Positions 12,299 through 25,800 are shown, numbered from the stretch's first letter. The stretch: 64,000 nt of DNA from Pinus tabuliformis (GCA_031772625.1 CM062819.1:1228563070-1228627069); one strand, 5' to 3'. Notes: generated by a model not told the origin, from the sequence alone. Numbers and translations are program-made.

Positions 12299-13153
12299 CT
12301 ATTTCTTGTTCCATCTAACAGGTTCCTTCCCTTTGTCAGTTTTATCCTTATGAGGACATTTGGCAGCATAGTGACCGACTCTCCCACAAGCAAAACATTT
12401 GAAAGGCAACTTACCTCTGAATCTCCCAGTACCCCGTTGAAGGTTTTTGACAAAATTTGATTCTTCTTCCTCTTCTGACGCATCTCCTAACTCATAGTAG
12501 TCTCCTTTGCCTGAAGCCTTGAAAGCTGCTTCTCTCCTGTTTGATGGTCCTCCTTTCCTCATTTCATAAGCAGTTAGAATCCCGTGTAGCTGTGACATGG
12601 TAAGGTTTCGTAGATTCTCCTTTTCTTCTATTGCAGAAACTTTAGATTCAAACCTAGGGGACAAAGATCTTAGAACCTTTTCAACCACAACAGCCTCTTT
12701 TATTTCTTCACCCAAATTTTTCATACAATTAACAATCTCATCTACACGAAGGAAATAGTTAGCCACACTTTCATCATTGTGCATTATGATATTTTCATAC
12801 TGAATCCTGAGGGTTTGAAGTTTTGCTCATTTTACCTGTTCATCTCCTTCATAGCTCAGAACAATCTTGTCCCATATTTCTTTTGCGGATTTATACTGCA
12901 TTACCTTGACAAATTTTGATTGAGATAGGCATCCTAATAGAGTATTGACTGCTTTTGATTTTGTTTCATATTTCTTCTTTTTAGCCCGATCTGTAGGAGT
13001 TGCTGAAGGAAAAGTGTACCCGGTATCTATGATATCCCAGACTTCTGTACCAAGTGATTGAAGATAGGCAGTAACTCTTACCTTCCAATATACAAATTTT
13101 GTCCCATCAAAAATTGGTGGCCTGATAGATGCTTCTCTCTCGTAGTTGCTCAT
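12299..13153 (-). pseudogene. gag: Copia-1 gag capsid region with zinc knuckle
   Basis: The start ATG at 13151-13153 lies about 47 nt inside the primer site. RPPIFDGTKFVYWKVRVTAY is the N-terminal gag motif common in plant copia elements. A UBN2-type capsid segment follows (VANYFLRVDEIVNCMKNLG, VLRSLSPRFESKV), then a CCHC knuckle CFACGRVGHYAAKC. A single TGA at 12827-12829 interrupts an otherwise continuous frame between the two halves. Gag would assemble the cytoplasmic particle and bind RNA. A second nonsense codon at 12299 separates it from the following gag-pol frame. Confidence 0.93.
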
Positions 13154-13199
13154 GATGATGGATCTTCCTCCAATCGATCAAGCTTCCTCAGAAGGACAT

Positions 13200-13211
13200 G
13201 CTCTGATACCA
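13200..13211 (-). promoter_or_regulatory. Copia-1 primer-binding site (tRNA-iMet)
   Basis: The - strand reads TGGTATCAGAGC two bases inside the 5' LTR, complementary to the 3' end of plant initiator Met tRNA. It fixes the element's orientation. Confidence 0.95.
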
Positions 13212-13213
13212 AT

Positions 13214-14748
13214 TGTTGGAAATAATACTGAGAGGGGCGGTGAATCAGTATTGTCAAATTCTTTTCAATATATCTTCCAGATTTATACTTTAAGTTATTC
13301 TTTAGATTAGTTTGTATGTCAGTACCATATAATAATGAGCAAGAACAGGAAAGACAGATAATCACACCAAAGAACACCAGATATAAGGTGGAAACCCAAT
13401 GTGGGTGAAAACCACCCGCTGCAATATGCCTCTATCTTCTTTCAATTAGAAACTTCTTTTACAATGATTTTGTACTGGTGCAGTCCTTTACCAGTACGCA
13501 GGCTACAACTTGGAGAGAGCTACAACCCTCTCTCGTTTTCCAGTCTCTCCTGGGAGGGAGCTACAACCCCCTACTTCTTTTCTTCCAAGGACCACTTTTC
13601 ATAAATTTTCAAACTGGATCCATGAACATCAAATAATCATCAAGTACATGGGAATCACCCAATCAAATTTTTCAATCAATCAATGAATCAACCAATAACT
13701 TCTCAGAATGCAGTAACCAGATCAGCAATACCAGTAATCTAAACCCAGAACTCTTCAGCAATAGATAAAAGACAGCCAACAAATGTTTCAAGAAAGGTCC
13801 ACAACTTCACCAATAGAGGCCTGCGAATATCCGCAGCTCTTCTGTGTTTAAACTACGCAGATCCACACCTGGTCCTTCTTCTGCTCTGCGTACCTCCGCA
13901 CCTACTTCTTCTGCTCTATGTACCTCCGCACCTACTCCTTCTGCTGCCCTACGTACCTCTGCTCAGATCTGCACCTGCACTGTCTGCCTGACAGTGTACC
14001 TTCGCACCTGGTCCTTCTTCTGCACTGCGTACCTCGCACCTGCGCCTTCTCCTGCGCTGCGGATCCTCGCACCTGCGCCTTCTGCTGTGCTGCGGCCCTC
14101 GCACCTGCGCTGTGGATCGCCTGCGAACCTCTGAATAGAGCCAAATTAACAGTCCTCTAATGTGCCACAGACAGTCATATCCACAGATCTGATCATGCAC
14201 CCGAGAGATCACGACCTATCAATATATTCGCCTTAAAATTCACCTTGATTTAGATCTAGCTTTTAAAACCAATCACCTAAAATTTTAGATCTTAAGATAT
14301 TCAAATTTCACAAGTGTCTAGCCAAGTGATCTCCTTTCCTTTTTATAGGCAAGCCCTTATTCACACCATGGGACAAAACCTTCAAAAACCAATACAAGGG
14401 ATCCAAACCAGGGTTCAATACTTTAGATCCTATACCACGGACCAAAACCATAGGATCATGATCAACGGGCTAAATACCAAGGGCCAAACATAAGAAACCC
14501 CACGTGTGCGCGCTTCTTTGCATTGGAGTGAGTGAACTGGGGTCCGCACCTTCTGAACGGAGCACTTGCGGATATGTCCGCACTTCTTGGTCGGTGTACC
14601 TGTGGGTCCGCAGCTTCTCTTAGGATCACCTGCGGGTATCTCATTTTCTATGATTTTGAGAGCCTAAACAGATATCTGCCACTTGAGTGAGTTGCCATCA
14701 AGTAAAACACCTATGCCATAGCACCAAACTTGAATCATAATGCCAACA
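13214..14748 (-). repeat. Copia-1 right LTR (5' LTR)
   Basis: It starts TGTTGGAAATAATACTGAG and ends ATGCCAACA. It pairs with 6299-7824 and carries the same CTCCGCACCT-type internal array (about 13870-14120). It would drive transcription leftward. Confidence 0.93.
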
Positions 14749-14753
14749 ATATT

Positions 14754-15747
14754 TTCTTAGGTCTTAGTGTTCTTCTTCCCTAAGGTTTTGACACTACTTA
14801 CAGCTAGAACCTCCATTCAACCAAGTGAGGTACTCATCTTTGAAAGTTGAATCATTTTGTCTTGATAATCCAATATGATGTTGGATCAATCTCATGATCC
14901 TAAAAACATAGGTAATAATAGTGAGGAACTTTTATTGTGGGAAAAATAATATCCAAATTTAAGGAACATGACTCGTTTAGAACAAGCAATAAGGATATTT
15001 TTTACACTAATCTTTTCTTTTCCATTTGTTTTCACAAGTTATTTATTGTCTGATATTTTTAACAAATAACTTAGTTGGTATGATTGTGCCTAAGGTTTTG
15101 TTGAAGATTGAATACTAAGTTCCTAAGGTATTATTTTCTATGGTGATGTTCTATTTTCTTTGTTTATATAGGTCATCTAGCCGCATAGTGGCGACTATCG
15201 ATTGTTGAGGTATATGTCGTACAAATATTTTATATTCTATTTTATTTATATTCAAGTATTCATCATCTTTCATGTCTTATACTCTGTATTGTATCTTCTT
15301 TCATTTTCAAGAGAGGAACTCAATATTGAAGGTAAGAAGCAGCAATTAAAGAAAGAGGAGAACAATAACATTAGAGTGACAGATGCAAAATGAGAGAGAG
15401 AAGAGAATATCTCTAGTGATGCCATTAGAGCCAATATCTTGCATAAGACAAACTCATAGAGATTGATGGTAAAGCCTTCAGAGTTGGTGAATTCACTTGC
15501 AATGCTTTGGAAACACAATGATAATGTTTTGAAATGATGAAACAATATTTCATGTATAAATTGTAGTCCAATGGATATTAAGTTGGAAACTCATATTGTA
15601 ATACTTGATATTTTATATAATAAAATTTATATGGTTGAAATTATTTTTATTTACACTTTATATTGTTTAATCTTTCAATTAACATATGTAACTTTGTGTT
15701 ATCATATTAGATAAACATGCACATTGTATGGCATTTTTTTTTTTTTA
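14754..15747. other. AT-rich interval without a recognisable gene
   Basis: No supported coding region, RNA gene or element terminus is seen. An A/T homopolymer run precedes the foldback element at 15732-15747. Confidence 0.5.
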
Positions 15748-16501
15748 ATTTAGTTGCAAAATCATACTAATTAATTTACTTTGATTAATAACGAACACAT
15801 AAAATCAATCTAAAGCTACTAAATTAGTAGCTTATATTAATTAATGATGAACACGAATAAAATGAATATACAACTAAATTAGTTGTTTATAACGATTATG
15901 AATCAAATTAAATGAAATGAATAGAAACTACTAAATCAGTTGTTTATATAATGAATATGAAAATACCAAAAAAAATGACTACTGCAAATGATAATTTCTT
16001 TATTAATGTGATAACTAAATTTTGCATATACACGACTATAGTAGCTAATTTACAGTATCTTATAATATGACTAAAATTTAGTCATATTTCTTTGATCATT
16101 AATTGGTTTCAAATGATGACTAAAATATGGATATATATGACTATTAGTAGCTAATTTATAGTATCTTATAACATGACCAACATTTTCATCATATTTCTTT
16201 CGTCATTAATTGGTTTTCTCGAGGATTCATATAGTAATATATTTTGTTGTATATTTGGTCATTAATTGTGACAATTAATGGCTAAACCAATGAAAAATTA
16301 ATGACCAAATTTATGACTAAATATACTACTAGATGGTAAAATTGAGGAAACCAATTAATGAATAAGCTAAAAATGACTAAAAGTTTGTCGCATTATAAGA
16401 TATTGTAAATTAGCTACTATTGGTCACTGACTGAAAGATGGTCGTTTATATGAAAATTTTAGTTGTTTTTTTAGTAATTAATCAGTGATTTTGTACTAGT
16501 G
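15748..16501. mobile_element. CACTA-like non-autonomous foldback element (MITE-like)
   Basis: The right end on the - strand reads CACTAGTACAAAATCACTG, the style of plant CACTA (En/Spm) terminal repeats. The interior is strongly self-complementary around 16270: GTAGCTAATTTA(C)AGTATCTTATAA on the left arm (about 16030 and 16150) pairs with TTATAAGATATTGTAAATTAGCTAC at about 16395-16420, and CATTAATTGGTTT pairs with AAACCAATTAATG. The left terminus (near 15750, GTTGCAAAATCATACTAATTAAT) matches only loosely, and AAT flanks both ends as a possible 3-bp target duplication. There is no transposase, so it would depend on one in trans. The left boundary is uncertain. Confidence 0.5.
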
Positions 16502-17204
16502 AATGGAGTCTGATGTAATCATCAAAGATTTTCTTTTAGGTATATCTCATTTCGATCAAGAATATGACATGCTTATCATTGAGGATTTTATGTAAATCTT
16601 CAGAATCTATCTAATCAACCTTAAATTCCTCATAAATTTCTTGATCTAATTAATGACTCTTGTATTGATAAGTAGTTGACCATTTTTTCTTACAATTCAA
16701 AGTCAATTCAGGTGTGTAGGACACTTCATCCTACACTGATGGTTATGTCATGTTCTATGTGATAGTTGGCATTATCTAGATGGCTAGTGAGAGAAAGTGT
16801 GTGGGCATTGATGACAACAATAATGTTGGGAGATGTGTTGGGCAGTTGGAACTCTCTAACAGTTGGAAAGAGTGTTCACATTGATTTCAACTAGATTAGC
16901 ATGGATTTGCAACAGATGTTGGCTTTGATGTTCACTAGCGTAGTTATGATTGTAACTTGATTATCATTGATGTGATTGATGCGTAAAGATCAGGGGGAGT
17001 CCCATTGTTGCTGTAGCATCTTGTATAGAATCATCACAGTAGACGGCTTATTAAAGAATCCATAAAAGGATGACTTTGATGGTTAGGAGGCCAAGAATTT
17101 GGTGGATATTTTGCCTCAGGGTATCAGCTAAGATACTTTTGGATATGGCATAGTTGGATAGTTCTCGGAAAGAGATTTCGAACAATATGTGGAACTATGC
17201 AAAT
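16502..17204. other. Interval without a recognisable gene
   Basis: No gene is supported. A purine tract, GATCAGGGGGAGTCCC, near 16990 resembles a copia polypurine tract. No LTR terminus follows it convincingly, so it may be a remnant of an older element. Confidence 0.4.
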
Positions 17205-18657
17205 GGTCTCTTGGATCAAGAGATTTCTAGTCAAATTTGAGGTACCCAAATTCAAAGTGGCATGGTTAAAAGGTGATTGGAGGCGTCTTTGCGCATATCC
17301 AAAGTTAGTAGAAGTGCCAAAATCAGTGGAAAATCCTGGTGGAGTAGCCAAAAGAAGTTTTTGGCAGATGTGGCAAGGACAACGGAGCAACATGAATATT
17401 TGTTATTGGCTCAGGCGGAGCCCACCCGATGGAGTTACCTCGACAATATGGTAATGTTGCACAAGTTAAATCTCTGGGATGAATGGAGTGGGCTGACAAG
17501 GAGTGCCAACAAAGTAGCTGGATGTAGATTTATTTTCTAGTGGGGGCCCCTCTTAATAGCCAGGACCAATGGAGGTAGCCCGATGGTATAACCTTAAAAA
17601 ACCTTAAGGCTTAAAAATCGAAAGCGTCAAGAGACAAGGCATCAGGACATAAAGATAGAGCACAAGCCAATAAGGATTTGAGTAGGATATCCCCACTTGA
17701 CAACTCATCCCAGTGAGTCCTTTGATTAGATAATGAAAGCATAGGTGGACCTCATCGAGATAAATCCTCCTATACGGAAGACCATGGTAGCTTATAAAGG
17801 AGTATAGGAAAAATGTGTCGGGAAGTGGCAGCTAGGACACGTCAGCATTGATAGTCAGGTAGTTAAAGACTAAGAGAAGGGATCTTGGAAGACCCCACAA
17901 TACACATCAACCCACAAGGCTCATCCTGGAGGATTGCAAAGGGGAAACAAAATGGAAGTGTCAGGAGATAGGCATCAGGCAATGAGACCACAATATGACA
18001 ACACTTGAGAGGACTTCCTTGTTAGGTTTGATCGTCATAGGAAGTGGTTTCCCAAACTGCGGATCGTGTAGATTAATGGTAGAGAACCATTTTGGGACAA
18101 ATCCTCCCAATATAACAAACTGTAATGAAGTGGTGTCGAGGGGAGAGTTCTTGAACCTGGTGGTTTTTTATTCACAAAGGAAATTTCTCACAAAACCAAG
18201 GTCTTAGGCAAACTTTTTCTCTCCTCTAGAAGGACAGGTGGTAGCATGAAATTGGCCTAGACAACAGAGGGTGACAATGTCAACACCAATTAATCAAAGA
18301 ATGACATGTCGCAGGAATATTTGGTATTTTTCGGCATCTAAATGGCCCATATCTGGGTGACACATGTCACCAATAATTGGTTGACACTTAACACAGGTGA
18401 TGTCATCCTGATGGATATAGCCTGAAAGACTTAAAAAGGTGTGTAAGAAAAAGAGTGTGGAAACAAGAGTTGGGACATGTTGGCACTAACCGCAGAACGA
18501 TAATGAATAAGGATGAGGTTGGGTGCTCCCCACGAGACACGTAAACCCAGTGACATGATCATGGCAGGTGAATAAAGGGGAACACAATTAAAGTGTATTG
18601 ATAGAGGGGGTTACAAGCTAAGAACCCACTCAAGGTCCTATAAAATAGGTCATAAAT
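17205..18657. repeat. Long tandem duplication, copy 1 (about 1.45 kb)
   Basis: The block from TCTCTTGGATCAAGA (about 17205) is repeated from 18658 at an offset of 1453-1454 bp (TTGGATCAAG at 17211 and 18664; TAAGGATTTGAGTAGG at 17671 and 19125). Identity is moderate, roughly 75-80% by eye, with indels. There is no coding capacity. Its nature (old LTR, long satellite or segmental duplication) is unresolved. Confidence 0.8.
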
Positions 18658-19947
18658 GGCCTCTTGGATCAAGATTTATTTCCAATCAAAGTTAAGGCGC
18701 CCAAAGTTAACATGGTGGGGTTACAAGGTGATTTCAGGATTCTTGGAGCATAGCCAAATTTAGCAAGAGTGTCAAACTAGGTGGAAAATCTTTGCAGGAC
18801 GATTAAAAGAGGTTTGGGGTGTACGAGGCACAGACAACGTAGTAGTGGGAAGCTTTTTAAATGACTCAGATGGACCCCACCCGATAGAGTTACCCTGACG
18901 GTATGGTAATGGCACACAGATTAAATTGTTGGGATGAATGGAATGGATTGACGAGGAGTGCCAGTAGAGAACCACGAAGAAATTTTATTGCCTAGTGGAG
19001 CCCACATGATAGCATGGCCCAGTGGAGGTAGCCCTTCAGCATAGCCCCAGTAAATCCTTAATGCTTACAAAGAAAAAATGTCGAGAGATAGGGTGTCAGG
19101 TCATGAAGACAGAGCACGAGTCAATAAGGATTTGAGTAGGAGGTCGGCACTTGACATCTCATCCTAACGGGACCTTTGATTGGCTAGTGGAAGCATGGGT
19201 AGACCCCATTGAGATAGCTCATCTCGTAAGAAATACCCCTATGGTTTATGAAGGGGCATAGGTAGAATGTGCTAGGAAGGGGGAACTAAGACACGTTGGC
19301 ATTGACAGTAAGGTATTCAACGACCAATGAGAAGGTCTCTAGGTGGACCCCATAGTACACGTCATCCCAGAAGGCTCATCCCATAGGATTGAAAAGGGGA
19401 AGAAAAATGGAAGCCTTAGGAGATAAAATTTGGTCCATATGGCAGCATTATGACAACACTTGAGAAGACATCCTTGTTAGGATTGGTGGTCGTGGGAAGT
19501 AGTTTCCCAAATCGTCGATCACATATATCAATGGTAGAAAACCATTTTCGAGGGAAGAGTTCTTGAACCCAATGGTTTTCTATTAATAAATTAAATTGCT
19601 CGCAAAACAAAGGTCTTGGGGACTCTTTCTCTCTCCTACAGGAGGACAAGCGGCAACATCGAATTTTCCCAAACGATGAGGGTGATGACATTAGCACCAA
19701 CCAATCAGAGCCTGACATGTGGCAGGAAATTTGGTATTTTTAGGCACCCAAATGGACCATATATAGGTGACATATGTCACCAATCATTGGTCGACACACA
19801 AAAAAGGTGACATCATCATGACATCATCATAGTGGATATAGCACAAAAGACTTAAAAAGGTGTGCAAGTGAAAGAGTCATGAAGTAGATGTGAGGACACA
19901 TCGACACTGATGGAAAAGTGACAAAAAATGAGGATGAGGTAGGGAGA
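18658..19947. repeat. Long tandem duplication, copy 2, split by element G1
   Basis: It follows copy 1 collinearly until AGGATGAGGTAGGGAG, where the LTR of G1 begins at 19948. The rest of the unit reappears after the far LTR at 40376. Confidence 0.8.
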
Positions 19948-21127
19948 TGATTTGATTTAGAATATTAGTTTGATTATAAACAAAATTCTTTCATTGTGCT
20001 TAAGGATTCATGAATTTTTGCAAGTAAAATGAATAGTTTTTATGTTAATTTTATGATAAATTTAACATAAACTAGAAACTGAACAACAGCATAAACATAT
20101 ACGAAACATAATCAAAAACACATTACGAAAAGCACATGATAAATGAGTTAACCCCTCTTGGGCTACATCTCCTTGGTCCATATTCCAATGGCTTGGGCCC
20201 TTCTATTATGCTCAAAAGTGTAAAACTATGTGATTATAATGCTCAAATGCTTCTGAAACCTGCTCCAATCAGTTCATAATGTCCAAAAATTTCTATCTAG
20301 CCTCTTTTTACAATAAATTTGGTGGAAACCCCAAGAAGTTATGACTTCCCCTTGTTTTCCCTTTACTCGCTCCACAAATTGCTCCACATCCGACAGGTAC
20401 CCACAATTCTGCTCCAACAATCTGCTATCTGAGTGAGAATTTTGCCGCGCAGTGGACCATAATCCATCAGCACCGAATTTCCATCACAAATCACAATCAT
20501 TGGAGTCCTACAATCTTATGGAATGTGAACCTCGCGGGTGATATGCGATTGTGATTCGATGGACCTGAAAGAACTCTTAACTAGAGCTTATAAATGTACC
20601 ACGTTGGGAATCCTTTCGCAATTGATGGAGTACTAGGGTCTTGTATATGCGGTACTTTGCACCGTGTTGCAATTTGCGATTGCGATATCGCATCACAACT
20701 CAAACCTTTCATGGTCAATTCTATAGTGCCTCCTTTTTCCAATGTGCGATTGTGATCCATCGCATCGCACCTCTGGCCGATTCTTGAATGTCTTCCCCCC
20801 TACCTTATCGCATCACAACCCTTCCCTGCTTGAGGGCCAATTTTGAATGCTGACTTACCTATGATTGCAGTTTGTGACATGCGGGGGCCAATGGCGGCTT
20901 GCCACTTGGTGCCTCCTCATTTGCTAGAGGACCTTGCCACATCATTCAATCCTTCCATGTGAGCAAGTCAAACCTAAACTTTGACTTTCCATAATTTCTG
21001 CATATGAGTTCAGATTTGAGTGGCATTGACACCGTTGAAATCAGAATGATGAGACCTTCGATATGAAGTTATGTTTATCAAGATTTTGACACTTTGACTT
21101 TTGAGCCTAATTTTGAGCACTTGATCA
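19948..21127 (-). repeat. G1 left LTR (3' LTR)
   Basis: It pairs with 39191-40375. Shared landmarks include CTTAAGGATTCATGAATTTT, AACATAAACTAGAAACT and TTTGAGCCTAATTTTGAGC. It carries a GCGATTGCGATATCGCATC-type stretch around 20670-20690, with the echo GCGATTGCGATATTGCATC in the right LTR. Confidence 0.92.
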
Positions 21128-21259
21128 CTCCTCCCCACTGGAAGCCTTTTGGACCCCAAAAGGATCACTTTCAATTATTCAGTAGGTGAGGGTACAATTC
21201 CCTCATCTTTCGAACTTCTATCCATTTTTATTTTGAAGGAATTGTACCTTGATCCCCAC

Positions 21260-22795
21260 TCAAAGATAATCGATACTTCCCCTTTTTGATGTCCTTAATC
21301 TTCTATCAAGTATAGTGTCTTGCTGAATCTCATTAAGGAATATTGGAGAAAAGTCTTCAATTGATGGAATTTGAATATTCTCTCCTTCATCTTCAATCAA
21401 AGGAGGCTCATACAACCTTAAATTCTCAAGATTAACAACAGCATAAATTTGCATATATGAAGGCAAATCCAACCTGAAGGCGTTGTTACCAATCTTTTCC
21501 AAAATTCTGAATGGACCATATCTAATTGGTTTTAGCCTTTTACCTTCTCCTTAGAGCCTCTCTTTGGTAATGTGAAGACAAAATTCATCACCAAAGTGGA
21601 ACTTGTGATCTTGATGATTCTTGTCGTGCCTTTCTTTGTACTTTCCTTGGCTTTTCTCACGTTGTTCTTGAACCTTTTGGTGTACTAATTGGATTTGTTC
21701 AATGAACCTTCTTGCTTTATCTATGTCACTATGACCTGAAATACAAACATCGTTGCCACAAATGAAATTCAAAGGAGATTTAGGCAAGTATCCCAAACAT
21801 GCCTGAAATGGAAATGTTTGAGTTGAAGATTGCTTAGCTTGGTTGTAAGCATGTTGAATATAGTGCAAATGTTCATCCCACAACTTAGGATGCTTACTGC
21901 AATACCCACGAAGAAGATGTATGACTGTTTTTTTCACCATTTTTGTTTGACCATCTATTTGTGGATGAAAAGTTGTACTCTTTTTTCAATTTGGTGTCCA
22001 TGAATCCCCACAAGTTTGACAAAAAATTCCCAACAAATCGAGAATATTGATCACTAACAATGGACGTGGGCAATCCAAAATGCGCCTAAACATTCTAAAA
22101 GAACCACTGAGTAGTTTGTTCAGCTATAACTTTCTTTCTACATGGCATAAAAATACACATTTTGTTGAACCTATCCAAAACTACATCCAAATAATCATGA
22201 ACTCTTTTTTACAATGGAAGACTTCCTACAAAATCCATAGAAGCACTCTCCCACGGTCGTGAAGGAACCAGAAGTGGTGTGTACAATCCTAGCTTCCTAT
22301 TGCTAGGCTTCTTGATTGCACATAATGAACATTCTTTAATAAAACGAGACACAATTTCAAACATATGAGGCCAATAAAAATACCTTTGTAGATGTTCCAC
22401 CGTCTTCCTTACACCGAAATGACCAACAATAAGAGAAGTACGTGCCTCTCTTATGATGTTAACTCTTTCTCCCCACAAAATACAAAGCTTGCCAAGATGG
22501 TACAACAAGTTATCATGCAAATGATAATCCAATTCCTGTACTTGGTTACCTTGACTCAAGCTTGCATAAGCATCTTGAAAGTCATTATCTAATGCATATT
22601 GCTCAATATAACTTTCATGTAAAACAAAATTATGCTTGCATAAAGTAGTTGCACTAACAATCAACCTAGAAATCATATCAGCAAATTTATTATAGATACC
22701 TTTCTTATACCTGATTACCAAGTGGAATTGTTGAAGGAAACCCATCCATTGGAAGTGCCTTGATTACTACAACTTTGATTGAGATTGCAAATATT
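21260..22795 (-). pseudogene. pol: G1 integrase and C-terminal region of pol
   Basis: Reading leftward: the end of RNase H (FLQQFHLVIRYKKG near 22740); the HHCC zinc-binding domain (GHFGVRKTVEHLQRYFYWPH with CSLCAIKK); integrase core with MDFVGSLP (first Asp) and VSDQYSRF (second Asp); and HPQIDGQTKMV, where the catalytic Glu of the DDE triad (normally DGQTE) reads Lys. The later region, NLPSYMQIYAVVNLENLRLYEPP-like (about 21420-21500), is the conserved gypsy integrase C-terminus. Several stops and frameshifts lie at 21941-22208 and 21503-21550. Integrase would insert cDNA in the nucleus; this copy is dead. Confidence 0.92.
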
Positions 22796-22805
22796 GCAAT
22801 GGTTG

Positions 22806-25800
22806 TGTTATCACTCAGAAAATTTCTCAAGGTTAAAGAAAAAAATCACCGAGGTAACCACAAACCATCTTTGGAGATCAGGATCTAGCCTTCCTCATCT
22901 CAAAGAGGGCTCTCTCTTTATGTTTTAACTTTGTTTTAGTTAATTGATTTTAAGCTAGTTATGACTATGCTTGGGTTTTTTATTTTAATTTGGGTTGTGG
23001 GATCACTTAATTAGATGAAAAGGGTTGCCTTTTACCATTGGGCTATGGGGTAAAATGTCAGACGAACAGCACTGGATTAAGTTCTAAAGATAGTGTCTAC
23101 AGGGCAAGATAGAGGAGTTACTACGATCTCAAAGGCTTGAAGGTGAAATGGTTTCCAATCAGATCCAAGGAGCAATTAAGGGTTCCCTAGGCCGGATCAT
23201 GAAGAGAAGTGAAAGAGTTCAACCTGGATGGGAGAACAATTAAGGGTTCTCAAATCCGGATATCAGAGGAAAACATATAAATGATTAACTATGCATAACA
23301 GAGTGTGCTTAAACAAATTTTGAGTTAAATTTCCAGTTAATTGATTCAAATTTGGAAAAACATTTAAGTTTATGAAACACTTGATAAAGTAACAAAATTA
23401 GACAAAGAAGATACTTCACTGTAAATAGCTCATCTCATGAATCCTGTAATGTAATGCTTTTATTACTTGCTCCAGTCCGTTGACTTGAAAATTGGTACAA
23501 TCACTCTTTGGTTTAGGATCAAAATAGCTCTACAAATGTATAGCAATCCACACACCACCCCAATAATTTGAAGTATGAAGTATACAAAAAAGGAATTTAC
23601 AAAATATCTCAAACTAAATTGAGAACTAATCTAGGAAAAAGAAATATCTTCATGCAAGAAGATAGATACAACTATTGAACTGTTGTTTGTTGTCCATGTT
23701 ATTTAGGTTTTGTTGGCTTTTAGTCTTTGATCTTTTGTCCTTTAAGCTGCTTGGTTGTTTGATATTCACGTTGGATGTCATATTTACTTATGACCTTTTA
23801 TCTGATACACTTTCATCTACCTCCTCTATTTAGTCTTTTAACTGTATGCTCTATCACCTGCTTTCATTTTTACCTTTCATAGTAAATCATAAGTAACAAG
23901 GAGTAAAATATGTTGTGGAGAGTTGCTAGTATGAATCTTTCACTCTTTGCTAATGAAAATGATTTCATCTCTATTTTAACCTTTTATTGTGTAAATTGTT
24001 TCCTTCTGCTCTGCTGTTGTATTGTATCTTCTGTTGATGAAAACCATTTGAATACATTTCCTGAGAATCTGGAACAAACAGGTTTTTGACTAGTATAAAA
24101 ACTGTTTGTCTAGGTCTTATATGATCACCTGCAAAAATAAACCAATTGTTAATAAGAACATAGGTTTGCAGGGAGGAGATAATGGCTTCAGGGAACAGGG
24201 AAGCCTGTGGATGGAGTCTGGAGCGTGTTCGGAAGGTAATCGGAGGTCAAATTCAGTTATAGAGGCTTAGGGTGGCGCAAGAAGGCTTAGGCAGCTTTCT
24301 AGTAAAAAACGAGCGAAAAGAGCAAAAATGAGCGTCTTTGGCTTTTAAATGGGTAATGGTTAACTTTTGGGTGCGGCAATTATAAGTGAACAGTGGATGG
24401 TTTCAGCTTATGCAGGGAGGTGTTTTCGAGGGCCATCGCACCGCTTTTGGCAGTGGGGCGGTTTTTCCCCGAGAGAACGTAGTTCACCTAACGCTGCCAC
24501 GTAACCGAAAGGTGCCCGAGCAAAACCGTGAATATCGCGTGCTCTCAAGTGGGTAAAGCTTAGAAAAGAAATCAACGCAATATGGATGCACATCGAAAGA
24601 TATGGGGGTGAAAGATCTAATAGTTATCATGCAGTGAAGCTACACAGAGGACAATCAGGCGGAGATTTGCAGGGCTCAGGGGTTAATTACAACTGATTTG
24701 TAATTAATTTATTAATAAGGCAGGGTTAAATATAAGTGGGTTAATGGAGTGGGACCGGGGTTGGGATATATATTAATATAGTTTAATGCGGGTTTTATAT
24801 GGGTTATGGGATATATATGCGGGAATTATTTTAATACCAGATATATGTACGGAGGGAATTTAATAATTAAAGTTAAATGTTAATATTAGTATATGGGCAG
24901 GATTGTAAAAATACACTAAGTTTCTAATGTAAAATTAATATCAGGACGGGGAAACATAAATCGAGAATAAATTGGTTTTATGGGTTTTTTAGGCGAAATA
25001 TGGTATAAGGCGGACTTACTTATGCGGAGGGGGAAACAAAACTTAAGATAAGGGGGGTTTTAGTGGGTTTACAAGGGAAAAAGGAAATTAATAAGGGTTG
25101 AAATTATTGAAACAAGGTTAAAATGAGGGGAAAGGGTATTTTTTTAAGGGGAATGGGTTTCACACTAGGGAAAAGGGGTTTTGGGTTGGGAAATAAGTTT
25201 TGGAGTGTAATTTTCTAGGGAAATGTATGAAACCAAGGGGTAAGGGTTAAAATGAAGGGAAAGGATATTTTCATAAGACATGATGAGATAATGGGGAAAT
25301 TGGAATGAGGGGAAGTTAACCAAATCAACTTGTGAACATCCTTTCACATTCATAATTGCTCCTGAACACTGAAACATAGGATTAAGCATGATAAATGTGC
25401 TTATGCTTTAACAACCTTTGTACTTAAGAAACATTTCTTGTACCTAGCCTTTGCTTATCCTAACATTTTTTCCTCACTTTATTGGGTGCATTTAAACTAG
25501 AAGACCCTTTCTTTCCTTTTTCTTTTGAAAAGTAAACTATCTAACTCTAATCTTATATCTTCCAATGGATCAATTAAGCTTATGAGCACATTTTTATTTC
25601 TCTACCTAACTACTAATCTACCAAGGTTAAACAGTTTGGCTAGATCTTTATTTTCTATCTATAAACATGAAATTTAAAGCGTGATTTAGTCAAGATTAAA
25701 CTATTTGACTATCATGGGTTGTGACATTTATGACAAGCTGCACACAACCATTATTTTGCACATAAAAGTAAAATGAGAGGAGTGGCATTTGAATATGCAC

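Larger units (their letters stand above)
6299..14748 (-). mobile_element. Copia-1: full-length Sirevirus-like Ty1/copia LTR retrotransposon
   Basis: The element is 8450 bp on the - strand. It has two LTRs of about 1.53 kb that begin TGTTGG and end CCAACA, flanked by a perfect 5-bp target duplication, ATATT (6294-6298 and 14749-14753). Next to the right (5') LTR is an initiator-Met tRNA primer site, and next to the left (3') LTR a polypurine tract. Reading leftward, the body encodes gag, zinc knuckles, protease, integrase, RT and RNase H in copia order. The assignment to the Sirevirus (SIRE/Maximus) lineage rests on the CSKHMTGD protease context, the long coiled-coil gag extension, and several polypurine tracts ahead of the 3' LTR. 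All coding parts carry nonsense codons or frameshifts, so it is dead. Over about 370 aligned LTR bases I count roughly 20 differences, mostly transitions. Confidence 0.95.

Noticed and set aside
16988..17005. Isolated polypurine tract suggesting another copia 3' end
   Set aside because: No LTR start (TG) with a matching partner follows.
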